Notes: generated by a model from the sequence alone, not told the origin. 64,000 nucleotides of DNA from CALOCN01 sp942491735 (GCA_942491735.1 CALOCN010000014.1:3162001-3226000); one strand, 5' to 3'; positions 25,249 through 35,106 are shown, counted from the stretch's first letter. Numbers and translations are program-made.

Positions 25249-26451
25249 TCACGATCGGTCTCCGTCCCCTTCGCCGTCGGCCACGATCACCCGCACCGCG
25301 TTGATGCGATGCGGTTCCGCTGCCGCCACTTCGATCCATACCCCGTTCTCCCGGATCCGTTCCCCCGGTTGCGGGACATGTTCCAGCCGGTCCAGCATCA
25401 GACCGGCCAGGGTGTCGTAGTCCCCCTCTTCGAGATGCAGGTCCAGACTCTCGTTCAGGTCGTCCACCCGCATGGACGCCTCCACCCAGTACACCCCGGG
25501 CTCCAGTCTCCGGAAGGGAATCTCCTCCTCGTCATGCTCGTCCTCGATCTCCCCTACCAGCTCCTCCAGCAGGTCCTCGATGGTGGCCAGCCCCGCCGTC
25601 CCCCCGTACTCGTCGACCACCACCGCCATCTGATTGTACGTTGCCTGCAGTTCCCGCAGCAGATCCCCCGCGGGTTTCGTGCCTGGGGTGAGGTAGGGAT
25701 CCCGGGCCAGGGACTCGACCCGGGTTTCCAGGTCCGCCCCCAGGCAGTCGAAAACGTGCAACACCCCGGTCACATGGTCCAGGGTGTCACGATACACCGG
25801 GTACCGGCTGAACCCCTCGGCCTCGATCAGGGTCAACACCTCGGCCAGGGTCGACCCCGCGGCAACCCCCACCACCTCCTCGCGGGGCACCATGACATCC
25901 TCGACCCGCGTCGTGCCGAAATCATGCAGGGTGGCCAGCATCTCCCCCTGCTCATCCTCGAAGGAACTCCCCATCAGCCAACGCCGCTCCTCGTCGAGTT
26001 CGACCAGACGTTCGTCCGCTCCGGCCGGGTGGCTCAGTCCCGGCAACCGCCCCACCACCCGCACCAGCCCGCGCAGGACCACCCCGACCCAACGCAGCGG
26101 CCAGTAGACCGCACGCCCCGCAATGCCCAGCGGACTGCGCCACTGCACCGCCGAGAAGGACGCGGCCAGGATCGCCACCAGCAGTCCCGTCACCAGCAAC
26201 CCGGCCAGGACCAGCACACGCCCTTCCACCAACGCCACCAGGGCGACACCGGCAAACGCGACCGCCATGGCGAAACGCCCCATGGTGCGGGACCACGCCG
26301 CCTCCCAGGCAAGACCGGTGGCCTCGCTAGCCTTCTCCGGCCCGCGGGATTCCAGGTCCAGGGCATTGCGTCCGAACCAGGCCGCGCTCTCCTCCAGGAG
26401 AAACGCGATCAGGACCAGCCCCGCCCCCAGGGCACAGGCAACCAGCATCAT
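25249..26451 (-). CDS. CNNM/CorC-type membrane protein with CBS pair and CorC/HlyC domain
   Basis: A 400-residue protein with hydrophobic N-terminal helices (about 1-20 and 55-100), then a CBS pair starting at VEDVMVPREEVVGV, then the CorC/HlyC transporter-associated domain (VYWVEASMRVDDLNESL). Relatives are linked to magnesium and cobalt efflux or metal tolerance. ATG 26451 overlaps the preceding CBS gene stop (ATGA). The two genes probably form one membrane complex. Confidence 0.9.
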   Translation of the reverse strand: MMLVACALGAGLVLIAFLLEESAAWFGRNALDLESRGPEKASEATGLAWEAAWSRTMGRFAMAVAFAGVALVALVEGRVLVLAGLLVTGLLVAILAASFSAVQWRSPLGIAGRAVYWPLRWVGVVLRGLVRVVGRLPGLSHPAGADERLVELDEERRWLMGSSFEDEQGEMLATLHDFGTTRVEDVMVPREEVVGVAAGSTLAEVLTLIEAEGFSRYPVYRDTLDHVTGVLHVFDCLGADLETRVESLARDPYLTPGTKPAGDLLRELQATYNQMAVVVDEYGGTAGLATIEDLLEELVGEIEDEHDEEEIPFRRLEPGVYWVEASMRVDDLNESLDLHLEEGDYDTLAGLMLDRLEHVPQPGERIRENGVWIEVAAAEPHRINAVRVIVADGEGDGDRS

Positions 26452-27440
26452 CGTCCCGTCCCCCCGTCCTTCTCCCGCTCGTCGTACAGCTCACCGACGA
26501 TCTCCTCCAGGACGTCCTCCATGGTCACCAGGCCCACCGGACGCCCCAGGGCGTCCACCGCCACCGCCAGATGCACCCGCGCTTCCTGCAGCTCGTTCAT
26601 CAGTTCGCTCATGGTCGCCTGCCGACGCACGTAGTACACCGGGCGCAGCAGATCCGCCAGAGGTATCGGCTCCGGGCGCCCACCGGCCAGCAGCAGGTCC
26701 TTCACCGTCACCAACCCCACAACCCGCCCGGCATCCATCACCGGGTGGCGACTATGACCGGAGTCCTGGACCTGGCGCGTCGTTTCCGCGAGATCCATGC
26801 CGATCTCGAGACGCCGCACCCGTTCCCACGGGGTCATGATGTCCGAGACGGGAATGCTCGCCCCCGCCAGAAGCCGACGCAGGAACCGCCGCTCCACGAA
26901 CCCCAGGCGTCCTCCGGCCGGGGTTGCCGCCGCCTGGGACTCGGCCAGGACATGCGCCGCCGACTCCTCCGCGGTTTCCGGCAACCGGCGCAGGTGCAGC
27001 CCCGGTCGGGCCAACCGCGCCGCCGGCTGGGTGAGCTTGGCCCAGACCGCATACCCGGCTCCGCCCCGGGCACGGGAAAACCGGCGCACCGAGGCTCCAC
27101 CTCCCGAGGCCTCGGCCATGGAAGCCAACAGCCATCCCACAGACCCAGCCAGCACTCCCAACGAAACGGAGCCCAGGCTGGCCACCCCCACCGCAAGACA
27201 GGCCGGGACCAGGGCGGCCGCCAGGACCCGGGAGAACCGGAGACGCAATCCCAGATGCACGGGATCGTCGCGCAGGCGCTGGAGCCGCGCGATCACCGCG
27301 TAGTCCGCATCCCCCACCGCGCCCCCCTGCTCCAGTCCGAGCAGATCGCGGCGCACCGCCGAAGCCACCGCGCCGATCCACCAGGCCATGCCGGCCAGGA
27401 GGATCCAGGGAAGCCAGGTCAACAACGGCACGACGTCCAT
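26448..27440 (-). CDS. Membrane protein with CBS-domain pair
   Basis: Starting at ATG 27440, one base after the ybeY stop, this is a 330-residue protein with N-terminal membrane helices (about 5-25 and 70-105) and a CBS pair (SDIMTPWERVRRLEIG, then GRPVGLVTMEDVLEEIVGEL). Unlike its downstream neighbour it ends right after the CBS pair and has no CorC/HlyC domain. A GTG at 27467 would overlap ybeY and lacks a ribosome binding site. Confidence 0.88.
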   Translation of the reverse strand: MDVVPLLTWLPWILLAGMAWWIGAVASAVRRDLLGLEQGGAVGDADYAVIARLQRLRDDPVHLGLRLRFSRVLAAALVPACLAVGVASLGSVSLGVLAGSVGWLLASMAEASGGGASVRRFSRARGGAGYAVWAKLTQPAARLARPGLHLRRLPETAEESAAHVLAESQAAATPAGGRLGFVERRFLRRLLAGASIPVSDIMTPWERVRRLEIGMDLAETTRQVQDSGHSRHPVMDAGRVVGLVTVKDLLLAGGRPEPIPLADLLRPVYYVRRQATMSELMNELQEARVHLAVAVDALGRPVGLVTMEDVLEEIVGELYDEREKDGGTGR

Positions 27441-27441
27441 C

Positions 27442-27936
27442 TCAGGCCAGGGCCTCCGTATCGCCACGCAGAAGTGTCCCCGGCAGGTAGGCGGTCATGG
27501 CCCGTCGCTCCGCCGCCTTCATCCGTCGCCCCTCGGCCGGCGCGTGGTGGTCGTACCCGAGGAGGTGGAGCAGCCCGTGCGTGATGAGCCGGGCCAGCTC
27601 CGCGTCCGGGGTGTTGTGGAACCGGGGGGCCTGCGCACGCGCCCGCTCCAGGGAGATGACGACATCGCCAAGATAGCGGCCGGCCCCCTCGCTCCCGTCG
27701 AACACCGGATCGTCCGGGTCGTCATGGTCGGGAAACGCCAGCACATCGGTAGGCCGGTCCTTGTCCCTGAACTGCCGGTTGAGTTCGTGGATCTGCGCGT
27801 CGTCGGTGAGGACGAGGGTCACCGAACCGTCGGCGACTCCCTCGCCGCGCAGGACCGACTTGGCGAACCGTCTCACCGCGAGCGGATCCACCGTCTTCGG
27901 ATCAACCCGTCGCTCGAGGTGAATACGCAGGCTCAC
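27442..27936 (-). CDS. ybeY: Endoribonuclease YbeY (16S rRNA 3' maturation)
   Basis: The zinc-binding signature HGLLHLLGYDH is intact, preceded by ELNRQFRDKDRPTDVLAFP, both diagnostic of YbeY. I place the start at GTG 27936 (VSLRIHLERRV), seven bases after the HD gene; the longer frame overlaps that gene by 137 bases and has an arginine-rich, non-homologous start. Length 164 residues is normal. The PhoH gene is just upstream, a widespread pairing. Confidence 0.94.
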   Translation of the reverse strand: MSLRIHLERRVDPKTVDPLAVRRFAKSVLRGEGVADGSVTLVLTDDAQIHELNRQFRDKDRPTDVLAFPDHDDPDDPVFDGSEGAGRYLGDVVISLERARAQAPRFHNTPDAELARLITHGLLHLLGYDHHAPAEGRRMKAAERRAMTAYLPGTLLRGDTEALA

Positions 27937-27943
27937 GACCGGA

Positions 27944-30262
27944 TCAACTGCCGCTGGATCCGCCCGCCGAGGAGGACGGCCGCGTGAACTCGCGGGTCGT
28001 CTCAACGGTGCTGATCCCGGTCTCGAGCTCGGGACGGAAGACCCGTTCTTCCGCCTCCCCACCCAACGCGCGCTCCCCACCGTCCTTCTGCCACTGGTAC
28101 TTCACCCGGCTGTGATGAACGCCGGTCAACACGTGGGTAAACGCGTCGCGGGCCTTGGCCAGTTCGGAAACGGTCAAACCGCAATCATCCAGCTGACCAT
28201 CGGCGATCCGCGCCTCGAACAGTCGCATGAGGACCGCGCGGATCTTGCTTGGACTCTGGTCGTCCAGCGAGCGCACCGTTGCCTCGGCCGCGTCGGCCAG
28301 CATCACGATCCCGGTCTCCCGGGTCTGGGGGCGCGGACCGGGATAGCGGTAGTCCCGCTCCTCGACTTCGGGGTCCATTTCCAGCGCCTTGGCGTAGAAG
28401 TACTGCATGAGCGTCGTGCCCTGGTGCTCGGGGATGAACGCGGCCACGCTCTTGGGCAAGCCGATTTCCCGTGCCATCTCCAGACCCTCCCGCACATGGG
28501 ATTCCAGGATCAGGCTCGACATGGTGGGAGTGAGCCGCTCGTGCGGGTTCTTGGCCCCCATGCGCAGGTTCTCCCCGAAGTACCCCGACTTGGCGATCTT
28601 TCCGATGTCGTGATAGTACGCACCGACCCGGGACAGCAGGGGGTTGGCCTCGATCGCCTCGGCCGCCGCCTCCGAAAGCAGTCCCACCACCATGCTGTGG
28701 TGATAGGTCCCGTTGGCCTCGATCACCATCCGCTTGAAGATGGGTCGATTGAGGTCGGACAGTTCCAGCAGGGTCAGGTTGCTGGCCAGACCGAACATCT
28801 TCTCCAGGATGGGAAGCAGGGTCATGGCCACCGCGATGGAAAAGACCACGTTGACCGCGACCCAGATGAGCTCCCGCAGGATCATCGACAAGGGCACGAC
28901 CGGTCCCACTAGGTGAACCCCCACCACCGTCGCCACCATGCCCCCGGTAATGGGAAGCGCCGCGCGCAGGAACTCGAGCCGGTGAAAGGCATTACGCACC
29001 GAGAACGCCGCGATCACGCCGCCCACCGCACCGGACAGCGTCACCGGCAGGCCCCACCCGGTGATGGTCCCGAGCAACGCGGAAAGCCCGATCACCACCA
29101 CCACCGCCGGCACCGCGCCGATCAGCATGGTGATCAGGATCGCGGCCAGGGAGATGGGTACCACGAACGGATGCAACGCCCCGGAGCGGAAGACCACCGC
29201 GGCCAGGATCAGGGTGAGCAACGTCACCAGGCTCATCAGGGCGAGCAACCCGAGGTCCCCCCACACATCCGGTCGCGCCTGGCGCAGGAACACCCCGACC
29301 AGCGTGAGAATCACCCCCATCAGCAGCGCACGCCCCAGGATGGGCCACAACCAGCCGGCCAGACGATCCGACGGATTCCGCGACATCTGGGCCCGCTGGT
29401 AGGCCTCCAGCACCATGAGATCCTCGCGGGTGATCCGCTCGTTCGCGTCGATGATGCGTTCGTCCTTCTGGATGCTGGCCATGATCGGGGACACCGCGTT
29501 GCGCGCGGCCCGACGATTGGCCTCGGTGACCTGGGGATCGAAGCGCAGGTTGGGCGTGGCCAGCCCTTCGGCCAGTTCCCGCATGGCCGCCGATCCGGCC
29601 GGGCCCAGCTTGTCCATCCCCCGCTCCGCGGCCAGCGCCAGCAGGCGGGAGGGTTCGTACAGATCCAGGGTGGAAACCACCTCGTCCCCGCGCTCGGTCC
29701 GCAGACCCACCTGGACGTTGGTCTCCAGGAGATCCGCGTCCTGGGACTCCACCAACCCCGCGTCGTTGACCTCGCCCAGCACCCGCTCGGTCTCGAACAG
29801 CACGATCTCCCCGATATCCGAACTGGACACCAGGTCGAACGAAGAGGGACCCAGGTTGACCCCGGCCGAGTCCAACACCGCGGCGAAACGGGCGGAATCC
29901 CCGCGGGCCGCCCGGAGGGTCGCCATGATCCCGTCGTAGGAAGGCTTGGATTGGATGCGCGTGAAGACGGAGCGCACCCCCTCGGCGGCGCGGGCCTGCT
30001 CCCGCTCGAGCAGATCCTCCGGCTTGTCCACGTCGAACGCGAAGTCGGCGATGACCTCCTCGGATGCGATCATCCCCTCCAGATAGCTGGGCAGCTCGAA
30101 CGAGATCCCCAGCGGAAACAGGAGAATGGCCGCGGCGAGAAGCAACGCCGCCATGAGCAGGCGGATCAGTCCGCGCGTCGTACGCCCCAGAGGCTCGCGC
30201 TCGTGGGCGAGCTGGATCCGCCGTCTGCGGCGCCCTCGCCAGAGGCTATTGATGGGTTTCAT
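27944..30262 (-). CDS. 7TM-HD (PgpH-type) membrane phosphohydrolase
   Basis: A 772-residue protein: one N-terminal helix (about 32-52), a long extracytoplasmic 7TMR-HDED region, about seven membrane helices (310-500), then a cytoplasmic HD domain with YYHDIGKI. Gram-positive relatives hydrolyse cyclic di-AMP. Whether this lineage uses that nucleotide is not shown here. It overlaps the phoH gene end by 17 bases and precedes ybeY, the usual phoH-HD-ybeY order. Confidence 0.94.
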   Translation of the reverse strand: MKPINSLWRGRRRRRIQLAHEREPLGRTTRGLIRLLMAALLLAAAILLFPLGISFELPSYLEGMIASEEVIADFAFDVDKPEDLLEREQARAAEGVRSVFTRIQSKPSYDGIMATLRAARGDSARFAAVLDSAGVNLGPSSFDLVSSSDIGEIVLFETERVLGEVNDAGLVESQDADLLETNVQVGLRTERGDEVVSTLDLYEPSRLLALAAERGMDKLGPAGSAAMRELAEGLATPNLRFDPQVTEANRRAARNAVSPIMASIQKDERIIDANERITREDLMVLEAYQRAQMSRNPSDRLAGWLWPILGRALLMGVILTLVGVFLRQARPDVWGDLGLLALMSLVTLLTLILAAVVFRSGALHPFVVPISLAAILITMLIGAVPAVVVVIGLSALLGTITGWGLPVTLSGAVGGVIAAFSVRNAFHRLEFLRAALPITGGMVATVVGVHLVGPVVPLSMILRELIWVAVNVVFSIAVAMTLLPILEKMFGLASNLTLLELSDLNRPIFKRMVIEANGTYHHSMVVGLLSEAAAEAIEANPLLSRVGAYYHDIGKIAKSGYFGENLRMGAKNPHERLTPTMSSLILESHVREGLEMAREIGLPKSVAAFIPEHQGTTLMQYFYAKALEMDPEVEERDYRYPGPRPQTRETGIVMLADAAEATVRSLDDQSPSKIRAVLMRLFEARIADGQLDDCGLTVSELAKARDAFTHVLTGVHHSRVKYQWQKDGGERALGGEAEERVFRPELETGISTVETTREFTRPSSSAGGSSGS

Positions 30263-31265
30263 TCTTTGCTTTGTTCACCGGATCGTCTTCGGCTGCGGTT
30301 GCAGTCTCGTACCGCTCGAAGGCCTTGAGGATAGACTGCACGAGGCGGTGCCGGACCACATCACGGGCCAGAAACCGCACGAACCCGATCCCCTCCACGT
30401 TGCGCAGGATCGACTCGACCTGGACCAGACCGCTTTCCCTGGGATCCACCAGGTCGATCTGGGTCACGTCCCCCGTGATCACCGCCCGCGAGCGGGCTCC
30501 GATACGGGTCAGGAACATCTTCATCTGCTTGAGCGTCGTGTTCTGCGCCTCGTCCAGCACGACGAAGGCCCGGGACAGGGTGCGTCCCCGCATGTAGGCC
30601 AGGGGAGCGATCTCCAGCACCCCCATCTCCTGGTACCGGCGCAGCTTGTCGTGCGGAATGAAATCATGGAGCGCGTCGTAGAGCGGGCGCAGGTACGGAT
30701 CGATCTTCTCCTCGAACGTCCCGGGGAGGAAACCCAGCTTCTCGCCCGCCTCCACCGCGGGCCGGGTCAGGATGATCCGCTCCACTTCCCGGTTGCGCAG
30801 GGCCTGCACCGCCATCGCCACCGCAAGATAGGTCTTCCCGGTTCCCGCCGGGCCGATCCCGAACACGATGTCATGGTCGGCAATGGCCTCCACGTACGCT
30901 TCCTGCCCCTTGGACTTGAGTTGAACCCGGCCGCGCTCGAACACGAGCTCCCGTGAGGGTCGGGACCCGGCCACCGCGTCCGGGCCATCCTCGTCCTGGA
31001 GCGCAGCGAGGTACTCGATGTCCCGGGACTCCACCACATCGCCCCGCTCCACCCGGTCGGCGAGCTCACGGACAATGGTGGCCGCGCGCCGGACGTCCGC
31101 CTCCTCGCCGGACAGGGTCAACAAACCCTGCCGCAACACGGCGGTGACATGGAAGCGCTCTTCGAGGTGTCGGAGATTCGAGTCCTTCTCACCCACGAGG
31201 GCCAGCGGCTCGATCCGGGAAAGATCAATCTGAAGACGATGGGTATCGGATGCCAGGACCGGCAC
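30246..31265 (-). CDS. phoH: PhoH-like ATPase
   Basis: A 339-residue PhoH/YbeZ protein with Walker A GPAGTGKT and Walker B VVLDEAQN, the helicase-like ATPase core that usually partners YbeY in rRNA processing. An N-terminal KH-like segment is present. The annotated GTG start touches its own GGAG; a CTG three codons later has better spacing, so the exact start is uncertain. Confidence 0.95.
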   Translation of the reverse strand: MPVLASDTHRLQIDLSRIEPLALVGEKDSNLRHLEERFHVTAVLRQGLLTLSGEEADVRRAATIVRELADRVERGDVVESRDIEYLAALQDEDGPDAVAGSRPSRELVFERGRVQLKSKGQEAYVEAIADHDIVFGIGPAGTGKTYLAVAMAVQALRNREVERIILTRPAVEAGEKLGFLPGTFEEKIDPYLRPLYDALHDFIPHDKLRRYQEMGVLEIAPLAYMRGRTLSRAFVVLDEAQNTTLKQMKMFLTRIGARSRAVITGDVTQIDLVDPRESGLVQVESILRNVEGIGFVRFLARDVVRHRLVQSILKAFERYETATAAEDDPVNKAKNETHQ

Positions 31266-31324
31266 CTCCGTGATGGCGGAATTGTTGACTGCCTTCGGCA
31301 GAAGCCATCATGCCGGGAGCAGCG

Positions 31325-31398
31325 TGGCTGGGGAGCAAGGATTCGAACCTTGATTCTCGGCTCCAAAGGCCGATGTCCTGCCGTTGGACGACTCCCCA
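31325..31398 (-). tRNA. tRNA-Gln (anticodon UUG)
   Basis: The sequence folds as a cloverleaf: acceptor TGGGGAG/CTCCCCA, anticodon stem TCGGC/GCCGA with loop CTTTGGA (anticodon TTG), and T loop GGTTCGAATCC. Discriminator G and CCA are encoded (CCA at 31325-31327). It lies between aspS and phoH in the same direction. Confidence 0.97.
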
Positions 31399-31424
31399 AG
31401 GCCATCCCGGATTGGGACTCGCCC

Positions 31425-31460
31425 AAAAAACACAGAACGGGCTCCTCGAGGAACCCGCTC
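31425..31460 (-). terminator. Rho-independent terminator between aspS and tRNA-Gln
   Basis: GAGCGGGTTCCTC pairs with GAGGAGCCCGTTC (two wobbles) at 31435-31460, followed by TGTG and six Ts (31430-31425). It would end the hisS-aspS transcript, yet it lies downstream of the promoter at 31471-31499. Confidence 0.8.
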
Positions 31461-31470
31461 GCTGGCCAGT

Positions 31471-31499
31471 AGCCTAGCATCGGTCCCCGGGAGCGTCAA
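31471..31499 (-). promoter_or_regulatory. Sigma-70 promoter upstream of tRNA-Gln
   Basis: TTGACG (31494-31499) and TAGGCT (31471-31476) are 17 bases apart on the minus strand, with TGC making an extended -10. Predicted start is near 31464, so the transcript begins almost at the terminator hairpin. Confidence 0.65.
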
Positions 31500-31557
31500 C
31501 TTGACCCGCCCGCGACCGCATCGCTAACCTCACCAACGACAACCGGTTGCGGAGGCG

Positions 31558-33336
31558 CTACTCAACCACCTTCAGGTGCAGGTCCATCAGATCCTGCGGG
31601 TCGACCTTGGCCGGCGCCCCGTCCATCAGGCTCGACGCCCGGGCGGTCTTGGGGAAGGCAATCACGTCCCGCAGCGAACGGCGCCCGCTCATGAGCATGA
31701 TGATCCGGTCGAGACCGGTGGCGATTCCGCCGTGCGGGGGGGCCCCGTACTCGAAGGCTTCCAGGAGGAATCCGAACTTCTCCTGGGCTTCCTCCGCACT
31801 CACCCCGGCCACCTTCATGACCCGCTCCTGGATGTCCCGCCGGTGGATCCGGATGCTTCCGGACCCGAGCTCGTAACCGTTGGCCACCAGGTCGTAGAGC
31901 ACCGCATGGACCCGGCCGGGATCACTCTCCAGATGCTCCAGGTCCTCTTCCCGCGGCATGGAAAACATGTGATGCGCCGGTTCCCAACGGCCCTGGTCGG
32001 CGTTGAACTCGAAGAGGGGGAACTCCCGCACCCACAGGAAGCGGAACTCCTTCTCCCGTCCCGCGATCAAGGGTTCGCCGAGCGCACTGCGCACGGCCCC
32101 CAGTGCCTTGCACGCGGTGCCCCAGCTGTCGGCGACAAACAGGAGCAGGTCCCCGGGCCCCGCCGCCAGGGCCCCGCACAGCTCGGCCCCATCCCCCAGG
32201 AACTTCCCGATCCCCCCCTCGAAGCCGGACTCGCCGATCTTGGTCCAGGCGAGCCCCTTCGCCCCGTAGGTCCTGGCCACCGCTTCCAGTCCGTCGATCT
32301 CCTTGCGGCTCCTGGCCGCTCCCCCCGGCACCCGGATGCCCTTGACCGTTCCACCCGCCCCCACCGTGTCGGCGAAGACCTTGAACCCGGAATCCTTGAC
32401 CACATCCGACAGGGTCACCAGTTCCAGGTCGAACCGCAGGTCCGGCTTGTCGGTCCCGAACCGATCCATGGACTCCCGATAGGTTATCCGCTGGAAGGGG
32501 GTTTCCAACTGCACGTCCAGACAGGTGTCGAAAATGTGCGCCATCAGCCCCTCGATCACCCGATAGACATCGTCTTCACCGACATAGGCCATCTCGAGAT
32601 CGATCTGGGTGTGCTCCGGCTGGCGATCGGCCCGCAGGTCCTCGTCCCGCATGCACCGGGCCAACTGGAAGTAGCGATCCATCCCGCTCACCATGAGGAT
32701 CTGTTTGTAGAGTTGGGGACTCTGGGGCAGGGCGTAGAACGAGCCCGGGTGCAGACGCGCCGGAACCACGTAGTCCCGCGCTCCCTCCGGGGTCGGACGC
32801 ACCAGCATCGGCGTCTCGATCTCGATGAACTCGCGACCGCAAAGGTAGTTCCGCGTCTCCAGGGTCACCTTGGAGCGCAGTCGTAACGCATCCTGCAGCG
32901 ACGGACGGCGCAGATCCAGGTACCGGTAGCGCAGTCGCAGGTCCTCGCCCACCTCGGCCTCGTCATCCACCGCGAAGGGGGGCGTGGCCGAGAGGTTGAG
33001 AATGCGGAACCCGGTGACGTCCAGCTCGACATGCCCGGTCGGCAGGTCCGCGTTGATCATGGAGTCCGGTCGTCGGGTCACCTGCCCCCGCACCGCCACC
33101 ACGCTCTCGGAACGCAGGGCGCGCGCCTCGGACAGCGGGCCCTCCTCGACCTTGCCCGGGTGGAACACGACCTGGGTCATCCCGGTGTGATCCCGCAGGT
33201 CGATGAACAACACGCCGCCATGATCGCGGGTCCGGTGCACCCAACCCATCAACACCGCCTCGTGCTCCGCATCGTCCGCCCGCAGCTCACCGCACCGATG
33301 GGTCCGTCTCCAGTCCCCCAGCATTTCCTGTTTCAA
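31558..33336 (-). CDS. aspS: Aspartyl-tRNA synthetase
   Basis: A bacterial-type AspRS of 592 residues: N-terminal OB fold (LMGWVHRTRDHGGVLFIDLRD), class II core with RDEDLRADRQPEHTQID and GLDRIIMLMSGRRSLRDVIAFP, and the inserted GAD-like domain. I chose TTG 33336, seven bases after GGAGGA and overlapping the hisS stop by four bases; ATG 33324 is an alternative, and GTG 33357 would extend into hisS. Co-transcribed with hisS, as in many bacteria. Confidence 0.96.
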   Translation of the reverse strand: MKQEMLGDWRRTHRCGELRADDAEHEAVLMGWVHRTRDHGGVLFIDLRDHTGMTQVVFHPGKVEEGPLSEARALRSESVVAVRGQVTRRPDSMINADLPTGHVELDVTGFRILNLSATPPFAVDDEAEVGEDLRLRYRYLDLRRPSLQDALRLRSKVTLETRNYLCGREFIEIETPMLVRPTPEGARDYVVPARLHPGSFYALPQSPQLYKQILMVSGMDRYFQLARCMRDEDLRADRQPEHTQIDLEMAYVGEDDVYRVIEGLMAHIFDTCLDVQLETPFQRITYRESMDRFGTDKPDLRFDLELVTLSDVVKDSGFKVFADTVGAGGTVKGIRVPGGAARSRKEIDGLEAVARTYGAKGLAWTKIGESGFEGGIGKFLGDGAELCGALAAGPGDLLLFVADSWGTACKALGAVRSALGEPLIAGREKEFRFLWVREFPLFEFNADQGRWEPAHHMFSMPREEDLEHLESDPGRVHAVLYDLVANGYELGSGSIRIHRRDIQERVMKVAGVSAEEAQEKFGFLLEAFEYGAPPHGGIATGLDRIIMLMSGRRSLRDVIAFPKTARASSLMDGAPAKVDPQDLMDLHLKVVE

Positions 33337-34697
33337 GCTGTCTCCTCCCGCGCCCACGACGCAATGTGTCGTGCCGCGTCCGCCAGCGGGAGGCGTACCT
33401 GTTCGCCCCGCTGCAAGTGCTTCAATGTGATTTGCCCCGACGCCACCTCGTCATCCCCGAGAATGGCCGCCACCGGGGCCCCGATCTGATCCGCGTACTG
33501 GAGCTGCTTGCCCAGCTTCGCTTCCTCGGGGTAGACCTCGACCCGCAGATCCCCCCGCCGCAACTCCCGCGCCGCACCCAGGGCGGCGGCCGCGATCGCT
33601 CCCATCCAGCACACCAGAACGTCCGGTCCCACCGGGAGCGGCGGGTACATCCCGCGCTCCTCCATGACCAGCACGATCCTTTCCAGCCCCAGGGAAAACC
33701 CGACCGCGGGGACCGAACGCTTACCGAACATCCCGATCAACCCGTCGTATCGTCCCCCACCCCCCAGGCTCCCGGCCAGGTCCGGCACATCGATCTCGAA
33801 GATGGGGCCGGTGTAGTAGCTGAGCCCGCGCGCCAGGTCCGGCGTCACCCGGACGTGCCGGCCCGCCGGCGTATCCGCCACCAGATCCAGCAGACGCCCC
33901 AGGGTCGCAAGCCCCTCACGCGATGCCTCATCGTCCAACCGACGACCCAGCGCCTCCAGCACTTCGGCGTTCCCGGCCTCCGACCCCCGGATGCTCTCCA
34001 GGAGCCGCTGGCCGGCCTGGGCGTCGATCCCGCGTTCCACGAGTTCCTTGACCACCCCCTCCTCGCCGATCTTGTCCAACTTGTCCACCGCCACCAACGC
34101 GGTCTGCTCCGCTTCGTCCGCGATGCCGGCCGCGCGCACCAGCCCCCGCAACACCGCGCGGTGGTTGAGACGCAGCCGGAACTCCTCGAACCCCAACCCC
34201 TCCATCACCTCGCACACCGCGGCGAGGATCTCCGCGTCCGCGACCTCGCTCGTGCTGCCCAGGCTGTCCACGTCGCACTGGTAGAACTCGCGGTAGCGAC
34301 CCCGTCCGGGACGGTCCGCTCGCCACACCGGCTGGATCTGGTAGCGCTTGAAGAACCGGGGCAAATCGCCGTACTGGGCAATGACGCGGGCCAGGGGAAC
34401 GGTCAGGTCGTAGCGAAGCCCCAGATCGCCCAGCGCACCCTCGGTGACCGGGCTCTGCTCCAGGGCCCGAGCCAGGGCATCCCGCCGGTGCAGGAGCCGG
34501 AACAGGAGTTGGTCCCCTTCCTCACCGTATTTTCCGGTCAGAACACTCAGGTTCTCGAAGGCCGGGGTCTCGAGCGGGGCAAAGCCGTACCGCTCGAATC
34601 CGGATTGGATCTGCTGCACCACGTAACGGCGACGCGCCACCTCCTGGGGCAGGAAATCGCGGGTTCCGCTGGGAGGCTTGGTGCTCGGTCGACTCAT
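33333..34697 (-). CDS. hisS: Histidyl-tRNA synthetase
   Basis: A 454-residue class II synthetase. Motif 2 (FKRYQIQPVWRADRP), the GGRYDGL histidine-binding loop and the C-terminal anticodon domain (VEVYPEEAKLGKQLQYADQIGA) are present, ruling out the HisZ paralogue, which lacks that domain. Length is normal. It follows the VanZ-like gene by seven bases. Confidence 0.96.
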   Translation of the reverse strand: MSRPSTKPPSGTRDFLPQEVARRRYVVQQIQSGFERYGFAPLETPAFENLSVLTGKYGEEGDQLLFRLLHRRDALARALEQSPVTEGALGDLGLRYDLTVPLARVIAQYGDLPRFFKRYQIQPVWRADRPGRGRYREFYQCDVDSLGSTSEVADAEILAAVCEVMEGLGFEEFRLRLNHRAVLRGLVRAAGIADEAEQTALVAVDKLDKIGEEGVVKELVERGIDAQAGQRLLESIRGSEAGNAEVLEALGRRLDDEASREGLATLGRLLDLVADTPAGRHVRVTPDLARGLSYYTGPIFEIDVPDLAGSLGGGGRYDGLIGMFGKRSVPAVGFSLGLERIVLVMEERGMYPPLPVGPDVLVCWMGAIAAAALGAARELRRGDLRVEVYPEEAKLGKQLQYADQIGAPVAAILGDDEVASGQITLKHLQRGEQVRLPLADAARHIASWAREETA

Positions 34698-34704
34698 GGA
34701 TTCC

Positions 34705-35073
34705 TCAGGTATCCTGGGATGGATCGATACGTTTTGAACGGACAGACTGCACGACGGATGCTCCCAGCAGCGCTCCCAGGGTGTCGGCTACCCCATCCGC
34801 CGCGCTGGTCATCCGCCCCTGGGTCCCCTGGAACAACTCGTCCAGGACCCCCACCGTTCCCCCGATGATCACCGCGACCCCGATCACCCAGAGGGTCCGC
34901 CGTCGCCGTCCCCGACCCAAAACGCGGGCCAGGAGCGCACCCAGGACGCCGTACTCCAGCAGGTGGGCCACCTTGTCCAGGTGGGCCGCATCTCCCGGCG
35001 GAGCCAGGCTGGCCATCGAGGACAGGGTGAAGATCATCAGGATATAGACCCCGACGGGAAGCCAAGCGCTCAT
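34705..35073 (-). CDS. VanZ-like membrane protein
   Basis: From ATG 35073 the product is 122 residues with three to four membrane helices and the VanZ-family pattern DKVAHLLEYGVLGALLARVL and later GVLDELFQGTQGRMTSAADGV. VanZ proteins confer low teicoplanin resistance in enterococci, but most relatives have no known role. A GTG at 35097 is possible. It lies between ptsN and hisS in one direction. Confidence 0.85.
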   Translation of the reverse strand: MSAWLPVGVYILMIFTLSSMASLAPPGDAAHLDKVAHLLEYGVLGALLARVLGRGRRRRTLWVIGVAVIIGGTVGVLDELFQGTQGRMTSAADGVADTLGALLGASVVQSVRSKRIDPSQDT

Positions 35074-35106
35074 GGCGGAAGCCAAGGAGTATGCCACAGG
35101 CGGGGG

